Shown one piece after another: positions 24,496 to 33,065 of a DNA stretch of 64,000 bases. The notes beneath the pieces were generated by a model, which was not told the DNA's origin, made no database searches, and saw only the letters and a program-made list of their open reading frames with translations. The stretch lies in assembly GCF_007748175.1 (NCBI RefSeq), contig NZ_CP037422.1:186001-250000 (forward strand), given 5' to 3'. Position 1 is the first letter of the stretch; each line of letters opens with the position of its first letter. Position numbers and translations under genes: made by a program. Source of the DNA: Gimesia aquarii (GTDB lineage: Bacteria; Planctomycetota; Planctomycetia; Planctomycetales; Planctomycetaceae).

Positions 24496-24821
24496 ATTCA
24501 GTAACCACTTTATCTATTTCAAAAAGAGATGTATCACTGGAGACACTAAAGCGGTTTAGTATACAAAATAAACAAACGTGTCAAGAGAGGTTTTAATTGT
24601 GGCCTTATGGTCGTGTAGATGCAGGTATTGGAAAGAAGATTAGATTTCTGTGATTGAACTATAAGTATTAAGTCTCACTCTCTCTTCAAGACTTGGCTCT
24701 CGACTAGATTAAAATCGACTACATGGATCTTGTTGTCGAAATTGTCTTTGTAATGACCTTTATCGTCATATTCGACGTGGATTATCTTTTCTTTCGAAAT
24801 CGTTCTTTGAGATTGATATAT
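24496..24821. other. Intergenic region carrying the dyad promoter
   Basis: 326 bases between two minus-strand genes. Apart from the promoter/operator at 24545-24584, nothing else is recognisable. An ORF of 65 codons on the + strand (24723-24920) is an antisense shadow of the oxygenase gene's end. Confidence 0.4.
24545..24584 (-). promoter_or_regulatory. Promoter with overlapping dyad operator
   Basis: On the minus strand: TTGACA (24579-24584), 15-base spacer, TATACT (24558-24563). A perfect dyad ACTAAA-N4-TTTAGT (24545-24560) overlaps the -10 box and the expected transcription start. This arrangement suits repression by a dimeric HTH protein. The spacer is two bases shorter than optimal. Confidence 0.55.
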
Positions 24822-25370
24822 TTATTGCGAGGTTTTGTAAAAAACATCAGTGCGGAGAACATATTTTGTTTCATCGCAAGTTACAGGCTTACCGGTATGC
24901 CACAACTCGTGTGCAAATAATAAACAATGGCCTTCTTTTGGCTTTATCTCTAGATCATTTGTTCTAAATGCCGTCTCTCCACCTTCTAAAATTGTGTTTA
25001 AATATACGATCATTGTATAACGCGATTCAAATCCTTGATGTCGTTTTATTCCATCTTTATGCATGTTGAACTTCTGTTGTCCACTATAACGATAGAAGCG
25101 AATAAAGGGGCTTAAACCGACTGCTTTACCCAGCTCTGTCTCAGGCAACTGATAATGTTTCAGCTTTTCCCATAAGTCGTCCGCAGTATTCTGTGACTCA
25201 ATATCTGCGCGTTCGTTGGTTCGAATTTCCTTGATTTGTTTTCGAACCCCATGTACATCAACATCAGCTGCTTGATAGCCGAGATACTCGCTGTATTCGA
25301 TGTAATTAATGCATTCTTCAGAAGTCAAAAAATTTTCAATCACCAGGATATTTTTTGCAATTTCTAGCAT
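24822..25370 (-). CDS. 2OG-Fe(II) oxygenase, prolyl 4-hydroxylase type
   Basis: 182 residues, close to the length of a single catalytic domain. The iron-binding facial triad is visible as H104-x-D106 (M-H-K-D-G) and H158 (L-W-H-T-G), with K169 about eleven residues later for 2-oxoglutarate. R-Y-T-M-I-V-Y-L-N near 117-125 and G-G-E-T-A-F at 130-135 are typical of the P4H family. These enzymes hydroxylate side chains, commonly proline, using oxygen and 2-oxoglutarate. The substrate cannot be told from sequence. No signal peptide, so the enzyme is cytoplasmic. Confidence 0.88.
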   Translation of the reverse strand: MLEIAKNILVIENFLTSEECINYIEYSEYLGYQAADVDVHGVRKQIKEIRTNERADIESQNTADDLWEKLKHYQLPETELGKAVGLSPFIRFYRYSGQQKFNMHKDGIKRHQGFESRYTMIVYLNTILEGGETAFRTNDLEIKPKEGHCLLFAHELWHTGKPVTCDETKYVLRTDVFYKTSQ

Positions 25371-25533
25371 GAGTTGATGACAATTGAGCCTAATAATTTA
25401 AGCTTAGACTTCGCAAAAAAATCGTGTGCTCATAGTTTTAGTTTGACGCTTCTACGCTCAAGGATGTGGTAATCATCGTTGTCTTATTGATTACGAATTG
25501 TTTGAGCATCAATAAAAGTTCTTTCGATCCTCT

Positions 25534-26904
25534 CTAAATCAATTTCCAACCTTTGCGGTATTCGCGGCGGATATATTGATCGGATTCAGGAGCATTCGTC
25601 GCGCGCATGGCTTGAGTATCCCAGTGTAGCTTTTTACCAGTCCGATAGGCCACGTTACCAAGGTGGTTGGCTTCCGTTAACAGACCTGCATACTCGAAGT
25701 TGCACGTAGTAGGTTCGCCTGTTTTGCTGGCGTGAATCCACTCGGCGTGATGTCCCAATGACTTGGGAATCGAAGGCGCTGGAGGAGTGAAGTCGGCGAA
25801 TTCTTTTTCTGGCAGTAAAACATGTTTTCGGTAATCAGAAAGCAGCATGCCTTTCTCACCGACAAACAGTACGCCGTTGGCCCACTGAGGAATTTTCTTT
25901 TCCTGCCAGAACTTTGGTTTATTGGTACCTTGATACCAGCCGACCGTCACGGGGGGCAAATCACCGCGTTGTCCGTATTCATAAACTGCTTGCATCGATG
26001 CTGGCGCGATTTCTTTTTGAATCGGAGGCCCTTCCGCTTCGATGGTGAGGGGATAATCCAGCTTTAAGGCCCAGAAGGGTAAGTCGATCCAATGGCTGCC
26101 TAAGTCAGACATTGTTCCATTTCCAAAATCCCACCAACGGTACCATTTCGGCCCCGGGAAATAAATGTTGTTAAAGGGACGTTCTGGCGCGGGGCCTAAC
26201 CAGAGATCCCAGTCGACTCCTTTAGGCACAGGATCAGAATGACTCGGACGTTTGGGAGAGTACACAATATCATTGGCTGCTTTCGCTTCTGCTTCTGAAG
26301 GATGCCAGCCCCAGGCACGGGAAACCCAGACGTGAGCTTCCTGTACGGGACCAATGGCCCCTGATTGAACGAGTTCGACCACTCGACGATAATTGTCACC
26401 CGCATGAATTTGTGTGCCCATCTGCGTTGCGACATTTGCTTTCCGGGCTGCTTCCCGAATCACGCGGGCTTCCCAAACACTATGTGTTAATGGTTTTTCA
26501 CAATAGACATGTTTCTTCAATTGAAGCGCCGGTAGTGTGGCGAATGCATGCGTATGTTCGCAAGTACTGACGACAACCGCGTCAAATTTCTCAGGATGGT
26601 CGAAGACCTTACGGAAGTCCTTGACTTTTTCTGCCTTGGGATGGCTCTGTCCAGCGCGGAACAGGTTCTGTTCGTTAACATCACAGAGCACGGTAATATT
26701 TTCAGAAGAGACAGATCTCAAATTACTGCCGCCACGGCCTCCGGAACCGATTATGGCGATATTCAGTTTTTCATTTAGATTCCTGCCACGAACAAAGGCA
26801 GGAGCACCGAAGCCAATCGCGGCAGCAGAGGCGGAAGCAGCCAAAAATTTTCTGCGATTCAAAGAAGAATGAGTTTTGTCTGTTTTATTTGTTTTGTCTT
26901 GCAC
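25534..26904 (-). CDS. Tat-exported Gfo/Idh/MocA family oxidoreductase
   Basis: 456 residues from a GTG with a ggagg-type ribosome site. A twin-arginine signal is clear (L-N-R-R-K-F-L at 15-21, then an Ala-rich core to about 40). The Rossmann fold begins with I-I-G-S-G-G-R-G-G (51-59), followed by C-E-K-P-L at 135-139, the conserved Lys-Pro of the family. The C-terminal half is the alpha/beta substrate domain, with [14 protein letters not shown]. Such enzymes use NAD(P) on sugars or related polyols. Export in folded, cofactor-loaded form is common in planctomycetes. The substrate is unknown. Confidence 0.9.
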   Translation of the reverse strand: MQDKTNKTDKTHSSLNRRKFLAASASAAAIGFGAPAFVRGRNLNEKLNIAIIGSGGRGGSNLRSVSSENITVLCDVNEQNLFRAGQSHPKAEKVKDFRKVFDHPEKFDAVVVSTCEHTHAFATLPALQLKKHVYCEKPLTHSVWEARVIREAARKANVATQMGTQIHAGDNYRRVVELVQSGAIGPVQEAHVWVSRAWGWHPSEAEAKAANDIVYSPKRPSHSDPVPKGVDWDLWLGPAPERPFNNIYFPGPKWYRWWDFGNGTMSDLGSHWIDLPFWALKLDYPLTIEAEGPPIQKEIAPASMQAVYEYGQRGDLPPVTVGWYQGTNKPKFWQEKKIPQWANGVLFVGEKGMLLSDYRKHVLLPEKEFADFTPPAPSIPKSLGHHAEWIHASKTGEPTTCNFEYAGLLTEANHLGNVAYRTGKKLHWDTQAMRATNAPESDQYIRREYRKGWKLI

Positions 26905-27040
26905 AGTGCGCCTCCGCTCCTGAAGGAGAATTAAGTTGCATCAAGTGATGATTCTACATCATCAACTATGGCAAGATTGGAAGGGCTTGGCAAGACAAAA
27001 TGGATGACTCCTGCAAAATCTTAGCTTATCCCAGGCTCCT

Positions 27041-28198
27041 TTAATCGTCAGGTGTACTACAACATTGAGCGCAAAGCTCCGCATGACTGTCTTTCTCCAG
27101 AAGATAATGAGAATGGCATTCGCTACAGACAGATAACTGTCCTGGATACTCTTCAAGCAGATTTAGATAATCTAAAATCTGGCTCTCAATCTCGACCACG
27201 CCGATGATTCCCTGGCTGAGATAAATGACTTCATTGAGTAATGCCGCTGTTTCAGAGGGATAGGCCATCTGTTGCTGGTCTGGCTGTCTGCTTCCACGTG
27301 AGAGTTGGCCTGTCTTCGCATTCCTAATGACCGACCAGAGATGTCCAGCACGCCAGCGACCATCACTGCTTTGTTGTAGATACACTTCAACCCGATTTGT
27401 CTGTGATGGTGTAACAGGAATACTAATGAGTTGAATCGGCGCATCTAAATCAGCTGCCAGTGATATGCGTTGATTTTCCTGAATTGTGAGAGAGGGCGAG
27501 ACGTCAGTTGTAGATTCTGATTTCGATTCTATAGTTTGCAACAGTTCTTCTTTCTGTGCAGAAACAGCACTTGTGTCTGTCGTAGAACGAATCGATTCGC
27601 TTAATTGACGAATTAGTAGAGATTGTTGTTTGATAAATGCTTTTCTTTGTCTTTTCGTTTGTTTCAATTTATGACGCAGCTCTTTCAGTGAGTGTTCTGT
27701 CTGGTTCAATTGTGGAGACAGTCGTACTAACTGCTGATGTATCTCTGAGATTGCTGATTGTTGTTCTCCTGTTTCAGAATTCGGACTATTTTCGTTCTCG
27801 AATTCGAGGGATTCGCCATGGTGCCAATGACAGTAAGCTTTTCGCCAAAGGCGCCAGGCAATGGTGTCAAATAGATAAGGATTGTTTGTAATAGAGTTTT
27901 CCGCTTCATAGGCATTGATGGCTTGTTCAACAATGATTTCTTGAGGCTCAGCCGACATTTCTCCACTCATTTCAAGTAATTCATTTTCCATAAACTCCGG
28001 CAGACTGGCGAACTCGGCTTGGTAAGTTTCGTCCGCATCTACACCCTTATTAATCCAGTCTTGCAGTTGGCGCTGTTGATTTATGGATAGTTGCGCCACA
28101 CGGTCTTGACTGAATTCGATGCCCCATTCGGCGAGTTGGCCACTAATGGTTCGGTGTGTATTGGAATGAAGTTTCGATTGTTCTGTTTGATTTTGCAT
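27041..28198 (-). CDS. Coiled-coil protein with C-terminal zinc ribbon, unknown
   Basis: 385 residues from ATG 28198 (agg site just upstream); a longer frame to 28297 overlaps the preceding gene and is rejected. The N-terminal third is acidic and helical. Residues about 165-220 form a Leu/Gln/Lys-rich coiled coil. A beta segment follows (about 265-320). The C-terminus has two CxxC pairs (C-S-E-C near 360, C-A-Q-C near 377), a likely zinc ribbon. It is the last gene of a minus-strand set led by the LexA/CsrA-like fusion. No family recognised. Confidence 0.6.
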   Translation of the reverse strand: MQNQTEQSKLHSNTHRTISGQLAEWGIEFSQDRVAQLSINQQRQLQDWINKGVDADETYQAEFASLPEFMENELLEMSGEMSAEPQEIIVEQAINAYEAENSITNNPYLFDTIAWRLWRKAYCHWHHGESLEFENENSPNSETGEQQSAISEIHQQLVRLSPQLNQTEHSLKELRHKLKQTKRQRKAFIKQQSLLIRQLSESIRSTTDTSAVSAQKEELLQTIESKSESTTDVSPSLTIQENQRISLAADLDAPIQLISIPVTPSQTNRVEVYLQQSSDGRWRAGHLWSVIRNAKTGQLSRGSRQPDQQQMAYPSETAALLNEVIYLSQGIIGVVEIESQILDYLNLLEEYPGQLSVCSECHSHYLLEKDSHAELCAQCCSTPDD

Positions 28199-28259
28199 AG
28201 ACCTAAAATCCTTGTATATTTGAAGTAATAGGTAATAAATTTGACTTAAACACTCAACG

Positions 28260-28958
28260 TCAACACTGCGATTGACAGTGAACTGCGTAAGTGGCATTTC
28301 CCTGCATGCAGTGCTTTAATGAGAGCTGAGCTTCTTCGGTCAAAATAGAAACTGGCAGATAATCGCCGAGAATTTCAATTGATACTTCATTGGGGAACAG
28401 TGACTCTGATTTCTGGACAGACATTGATCCAAAAGGAGCATGAATCACGTCTTTCGTGGTTGCACTTTCCAACTCCATTAAAGTTTGTTGTTCTACAAAT
28501 TTCAGATCTTTCCAGGCTTCTTCCGCCATAGACAAAGGTACTTGAGATTCAATTGTTGAATTATATAGCGATTCCAGAGATTCTATGGTTTGCCGCCAAC
28601 CAGTGATGGCCGCTTCAAAAGATTGAGCCATCGAAAGACAGACTTCTGCCTCTTCTAAGTCTCCTTTTAATTTCTCTAGTTTTAATTTCTCCTGGTTTAT
28701 TTTTTTATTTAAATTGCTGAGTTCATTTTCTTTGTCGCGCACACTCTGAGTACATTGAGCAACGTCCGTTGTCGCTTCGGCAGAGGTGAGTCCTTCATAT
28801 TCGTCTTCAATTGTTAATAGGTCGCGATAACTTTTTTTTATCATACTCGGAAATTCTAGTTGTGATGTTTCAGAAGGGATTTCAGCTTCCGAACTGTCTT
28901 CCAAGTTGGAAAATGGCAATACATGTTGCTTTTCATTGCTTTCAGGTGTGCGATCCAT
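28260..28958 (-). CDS. Coiled-coil protein, unknown
   Basis: 232 residues. A long coiled coil (about 60-130, heptad-like Leu/Lys/Glu with L-E-K-L-K-G-D-L-E-E-A-E) is followed by a helical segment and a beta-like C-terminus (about 185-230) ending in several Cys (C-M-Q-G, H-C-Q-S-Q-C). Sixty-one bases before the zinc-ribbon protein and 85 bases after the LexA/CsrA-like gene, same strand, so one transcript is likely. No family recognised. Confidence 0.6.
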   Translation of the reverse strand: MDRTPESNEKQHVLPFSNLEDSSEAEIPSETSQLEFPSMIKKSYRDLLTIEDEYEGLTSAEATTDVAQCTQSVRDKENELSNLNKKINQEKLKLEKLKGDLEEAEVCLSMAQSFEAAITGWRQTIESLESLYNSTIESQVPLSMAEEAWKDLKFVEQQTLMELESATTKDVIHAPFGSMSVQKSESLFPNEVSIEILGDYLPVSILTEEAQLSLKHCMQGNATYAVHCQSQC

Positions 28959-29043
28959 TTCTTGTGTTTCCGCTTTTCTGGTGAGTCAATTTTTAAATTT
29001 ACGTTTTCGAATTGAGTGCACTTTCGATTTCGTGAATTTCCTC

Positions 29044-29427
29044 TCATATGTCTTTGCGTATTTCTCCCATCGTATCGGGAGCGATCACTTCGAGTGTCAC
29101 ACTTCTGTCTTGTGCGTTGACACAGCCGACGTAGATATCGCCTAAACAAGCTGCTTCACCGGGGGTGAGTGTAAGCAACTGAGTGATGGGTTCCGTAATC
29201 AGGGTGATGCCTCTTGAAAGATAATGATCTCGTTTGATCCACCCCTTACGTTCCAATGCTCTTAGATGACACATGACGCCATTCGAAGATCGGATTCCGA
29301 ACTGTTCGCCAATTTCCCGAACGGTGGGAGAAAGGCGTTGTTCGATAATTTCCTGTTTAATGAATGAGTAGATTGCCTCTTGTTTTTCTGTCAAATTTTG
29401 TCTGGTTGGTGTTTCTGTTGTTTTCAT
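29044..29427 (-). CDS. LexA-HTH domain fused to a CsrA-like domain (novel fusion)
   Basis: 127 residues from ATG 29427 with a ggagac ribosome site; the longer TTG frame to 29634 has no such site. Residues 11-66 are a LexA winged helix (L-T-E-K-Q, P-T-V-R-E-I-G, F-G-I-R-S-S-N-G-V, C-H-L-R-A-L-E-R-K-G). No autoprotease follows. Instead residues 84-127 align with CsrA: L-x-L-T-x-G-E, then L-G-D-I-Y-V at 95-100, a V-T-L-E-V strand, A-P at 116-117 and R124 followed by K-D-I. In CsrA, G-D, A-P and R44 have the same spacing within one residue. One protein could thus bind DNA and RNA. The CsrA part is inferred by eye. Confidence 0.65.
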   Translation of the reverse strand: MKTTETPTRQNLTEKQEAIYSFIKQEIIEQRLSPTVREIGEQFGIRSSNGVMCHLRALERKGWIKRDHYLSRGITLITEPITQLLTLTPGEAACLGDIYVGCVNAQDRSVTLEVIAPDTMGEIRKDI

Positions 29428-29877
29428 TTCTTTTGTCTCCGTAAAGTAGTGACCGATGTGCGTTACATGGGAATTATAACGGTGAAAACGTGCTCTCTTT
29501 TTTTCAGAAGTGGTCTTAAAACAGTGAAAAGAGGAATGCCGCTGCATGCCGACAATTGCCGATTTTTCGTGACATATTCCGCTGATTCGCTCCAGGAAAA
29601 GATGTAAAAATTTTCTTTTTTTTACGCGCGACAATCACATCTCAACACGACATGGAAAAACTCGTTGATTGTGTGCTGGTCGAATTGTTCTTGTAGAATC
29701 AAGAAGCGAAGCTTTTGAATTTCATAGGACAAACTTCAGGTCAGGAAATCGTGAAATCTGTGATTTGCCGTTTGTGAACTTTATTTACTTTGTTTACAAT
29801 GTAAGATTCTCAGGCTCCGACGGCCTATTTGCTGTGGTCATACGAACTTTTTATTCCTTCCTGTAAAGGTACTTGCC
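29428..29877. other. Divergent intergenic region
   Basis: 450 bases between the LexA/CsrA-like operon and the heme protein gene. It contains the TATAAT noted at 29473-29478 and a ribosome site aaaggt before the GTG at 29878. A 65-codon + strand ORF (29669-29866) lacks a ribosome site and protein-like composition. No other element is recognised. Confidence 0.4.
29473..29478 (-). promoter_or_regulatory. Candidate -10 box for the LexA/CsrA-like operon
   Basis: A perfect TATAAT on the minus strand, about 46 bases before the ATG at 29427. No good -35 box is found at 16-18 bases, so the promoter may be activator dependent or the match may be chance. Confidence 0.35.
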
Positions 29878-32800
29878 GTGAATCACCAACCGCCTCGCAT
29901 TTCCTCTTTTGGTTGCTCGATTGTCTACTTGCTTTTGTGTATTTTTCATGTTGAGTTTGCCCAAGCCGAAGATCTTCCACGTGTTCCCAAAGGCTTCAGT
30001 ATCGATCGCGTGACTAATAGTGAGCTAACCAAATACCCGATGATGGGTGGATTCGATGATCGAGGTCGCTTATTCATTGCCGAAAGTTCAGGAGAAAACA
30101 CACGCGCTCCTCAATTGATGAAGGAGCCCAAAAGTTTTATCCGCATGTTAGAAGATCAAGACGGCGATGGTCGGTTTGATAAAAGCACTATTTTTGCAGA
30201 CAAGATGACGCTTCCGATGGGGGCGTTGTGGCATGATGGTTCTTTGTATGTTGCGAGTCCTCCTAATATCTGGCGTTTAACAGATCACGATGATGATGGA
30301 GTGGCTGATGAGCGAAAAATTATCGTGGATCATTTTGGGTTTTCCGGAAATGCCGCCAGTATCCATGGTTGCTTTCGTGGTCCGGAGGGGCGCCTTTACT
30401 GGTGTGATGGACGACATGGTCACGAGTTTAAGGACAAATCAGGAAAGGTGACTAGCAAGGGTCTGGCGGCTCGGATCTTCTCATGTAAGCCCGATGGTTC
30501 GGACATTGAAGTCTTCTGTGGTGGCGGCATGGATAACCCGGTCGAAATTGATTTCACACCGGAAGGTGAAATGATTGGTTCGGTGAATATCTTAATGACG
30601 CGGCCGCGCGTAGATTGTCTGGTTCACTGGATGGAAGGGGGCGTGTACCCTCACTTCGAAGATTGTGTCGCGGAATTTAAACGAACTGGCGATTTACTGG
30701 GGCCGATTACACGCTTTGGCCATGTTGCTGTCTCTGGTATGTTGTGTTATCGGTCCTCACAGTTTGGTTCTGAGTACCAAGGCAATATTTTTACGACCAT
30801 TTTCAACACGCATAAGATGATTCGTTCTCAATTAGTGCGCAACGGTGCGACATTTGAAACCAAGGAAGAAGATTTCCTGGTTTCAGAGAATCCTGACTTT
30901 CATCCCACCGATGTAATTGAAGACGCCGATGGCAGTTTGCTTGTGATTGATACCGGCGGGTGGTTTCGGATTGGATGCCCACAGTCTCAGATCTCCAAGC
31001 CGGAGATTCATGGTGCCATTTATCGGATTCGTAAAACAGATACGCCGACGTTATCAGATCCGTATGGTTTAGCCTTGGACTGGAAAGGGCTCTCCCCGAA
31101 TCGTTTAATACAGCTTTTGAATGATTCCCGTCCTGTTGTTCAACAAAAGGCGATTCATGAGTTAGCCAAAGCAGGTGATCTTGTGGTGCCTTTGCTTGGC
31201 AAAGTCGTTGCTGCTCCCTCCGGTTCATTTTACAACGATACCAGTAAACGAAACGCAATCTGGACACTTTCACGCATCGCTAGTAAAAAAGCGCGCACAG
31301 CAATTCAGGGGGGACTCAAATCTTCTGAGACAGTGCAAATGACAGCCGCGCGGTGCTTAGGGACACTACGCGACACGAATTCCATTGCACAATTATCGCG
31401 AATTGTTAAAGAAGGGAAGCCCCCCGCGCAACGTACTACGGCGACTGCTTTAGGACGCATTTGTGAAGCGGGTCGAAATGTCTCTACTTCAGAACGTGAT
31501 TTACAAACTGTGGTAGAATCACTGTTCCATGCAATGAAAACAGGGGCTCCTGATCGTACATTGGAGCACGCATTGATTTTCGCCATGATTCGCATCGACC
31601 AGCGTGATCTGATGTTGGCGGGTTTGAACGATTCCAGTCCTGCTGTGCGCCGGGCTGCTTTGGTTGCTTTAGATCAGATGGATTCAGGGAATCTGACGCG
31701 CGAATTAGTGACGCCTTTATTAGATACGGATGATCCCGCACTCCAGAAAGAAGCGTTGACGATTATCGGTGAACACGACGGTTGGGCCGGTGAAACTCTC
31801 ACATTATTAAAAACATGGTTGAATGAAGAGAGCCTGAGTGAAGAACGGGCCGCCGTGCTGAGAGGTTTTTTGATCGCCCAGTCGTCTGACCCAAATGTTC
31901 AAGCATTGATTGCACAAGCATTGACCAGTGATGAAACTTCGCAGTCAGCGAAGAGTATTTTATTAGAAGTGATTCAACGTTCTTCGTTGAAAGAATTTCC
32001 TGTTATCTGGCGAACCGCGTTAGAACAGACGTTGAAAAAATCGAACCCTGAATTACAAATTCTGGTCGTTCGAATTGCCCAGACTCATGATTTACCTGAT
32101 TTGAATGAACTATTAAAATCGCTGGCTCTAGATAAGAAGCAGCCTGCCAACTTGCGGATTGAATCCTTATCAGCCATCAGCTCAGATTTAAAGAAAGTCG
32201 ATCAAGAGACATTTGATTTTTTGATGTCGCGGATGAATGAAGAGTATCCACCGCTGGATCGCTTGTCGGCAGCGCGGGCACTCGCGGGGTTACCACATTC
32301 CGAAGATCAACTGATCCAATTATCCAAAGAGTTAGATGCACCAGGGCCTCTCGCTTTACCAGTGTTGTTGAGATCATATTCAAAAAGTAACGATTCACAA
32401 GTAGGGCACGCTTTAATCAAAGGTCTCAATCGTTCCTCTGCAGCGACAAATTTATCTGCTGATGAGTTAGCGGGATTATTGAAAAAATATCCTGAATCCG
32501 TCCAGAAAGCCGCGGCACCGTTGTTGAAAAAACTGGGAGTTGACTTGGCACAACAGAAAGCACACTTGGAATCACTCAAGCCATTATTAACCGAAGGTCG
32601 GCTTGAAGAGGGGAAAAAGATTTTCTTTGGTAAGAAAGCGGCCTGTTCAGGCTGTCATGCTGTAGAGAATCTGGGGGGTAAGGTGGGACCCGATTTGACT
32701 CGCATTGGCGCAATTCGTACAGGAACCGATTTACTGGAAGCCATCGCACTGCCGAGTGCCAGTTTTGCCCGTGGGTATCGATCCTATCTGGTAGTAACGG

Positions 32801-33012
32801 ATGCGGGAAAAATCTACACTGGCGTAATTAGCCGTGAATCGACAGACACGGTTTACCTGAGAACAGCCGATTTATCAGAAGTACGTATCGCCCGAGATGA
32901 GATCGAGGTGATGAAAGAATCACCTACGTCCATCATGCCGAAGGGTCTTGAGCAACGATTGACTCCCCAGGAAATCCGGGATTTGCTTGCTTACCTTCAA
33001 CACCGTAAGTAA
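29878..33012 (+). CDS. Membrane-bound dehydrogenase/HEAT/heme-binding protein (PSCyt type)
   Basis: 1044 residues from GTG 29878 (aaaggt site). A signal peptide covers about 1-30. Residues 35-390 form a beta-propeller-like dehydrogenase domain (P-K-G-F-S-I-D-R, D-Q-D-G-D-G-R-F-D, D-H-D-D-D-G-V-A-D-E calcium-type loops). About 400-880 are HEAT-like helical repeats. The C-terminal domain has one heme motif C923-S-G-C-H927, followed by G-P-D-L and a family-typical tail. This architecture is a hallmark of planctomycetes and relatives. It probably carries out periplasmic sugar or alcohol oxidation with electron transfer; the substrate is unknown. It lies 53 bases before a sulfatase, consistent with joint breakdown of sulfated polymers. 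Confidence 0.92.
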   Translation: MNHQPPRISSFGCSIVYLLLCIFHVEFAQAEDLPRVPKGFSIDRVTNSELTKYPMMGGFDDRGRLFIAESSGENTRAPQLMKEPKSFIRMLEDQDGDGRFDKSTIFADKMTLPMGALWHDGSLYVASPPNIWRLTDHDDDGVADERKIIVDHFGFSGNAASIHGCFRGPEGRLYWCDGRHGHEFKDKSGKVTSKGLAARIFSCKPDGSDIEVFCGGGMDNPVEIDFTPEGEMIGSVNILMTRPRVDCLVHWMEGGVYPHFEDCVAEFKRTGDLLGPITRFGHVAVSGMLCYRSSQFGSEYQGNIFTTIFNTHKMIRSQLVRNGATFETKEEDFLVSENPDFHPTDVIEDADGSLLVIDTGGWFRIGCPQSQISKPEIHGAIYRIRKTDTPTLSDPYGLALDWKGLSPNRLIQLLNDSRPVVQQKAIHELAKAGDLVVPLLGKVVAAPSGSFYNDTSKRNAIWTLSRIASKKARTAIQGGLKSSETVQMTAARCLGTLRDTNSIAQLSRIVKEGKPPAQRTTATALGRICEAGRNVSTSERDLQTVVESLFHAMKTGAPDRTLEHALIFAMIRIDQRDLMLAGLNDSSPAVRRAALVALDQMDSGNLTRELVTPLLDTDDPALQKEALTIIGEHDGWAGETLTLLKTWLNEESLSEERAAVLRGFLIAQSSDPNVQALIAQALTSDETSQSAKSILLEVIQRSSLKEFPVIWRTALEQTLKKSNPELQILVVRIAQTHDLPDLNELLKSLALDKKQPANLRIESLSAISSDLKKVDQETFDFLMSRMNEEYPPLDRLSAARALAGLPHSEDQLIQLSKELDAPGPLALPVLLRSYSKSNDSQVGHALIKGLNRSSAATNLSADELAGLLKKYPESVQKAAAPLLKKLGVDLAQQKAHLESLKPLLTEGRLEEGKKIFFGKKAACSGCHAVENLGGKVGPDLTRIGAIRTGTDLLEAIALPSASFARGYRSYLVVTDAGKIYTGVISRESTDTVYLRTADLSEVRIARDEIEVMKESPTSIMPKGLEQRLTPQEIRDLLAYLQHRK

Positions 33013-33065
33013 AGTAGAGTGAGAGGATCATTCTGAATTTCACTCACCGAGTTAAGGTTTGCGCT

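Noticed and set aside
24723..24920. 65-codon + strand ORF
   Set aside because: Overlaps the end of the oxygenase gene and has no independent support.
28856..29149. 97-codon minus-strand ORF in another frame
   Set aside because: Overlaps the LexA/CsrA-like and coiled-coil genes in a different frame, with Arg/Lys-rich shadow composition.
29669..29866. 65-codon ORF upstream of the heme protein
   Set aside because: No ribosome site, and the region is a divergent promoter zone.
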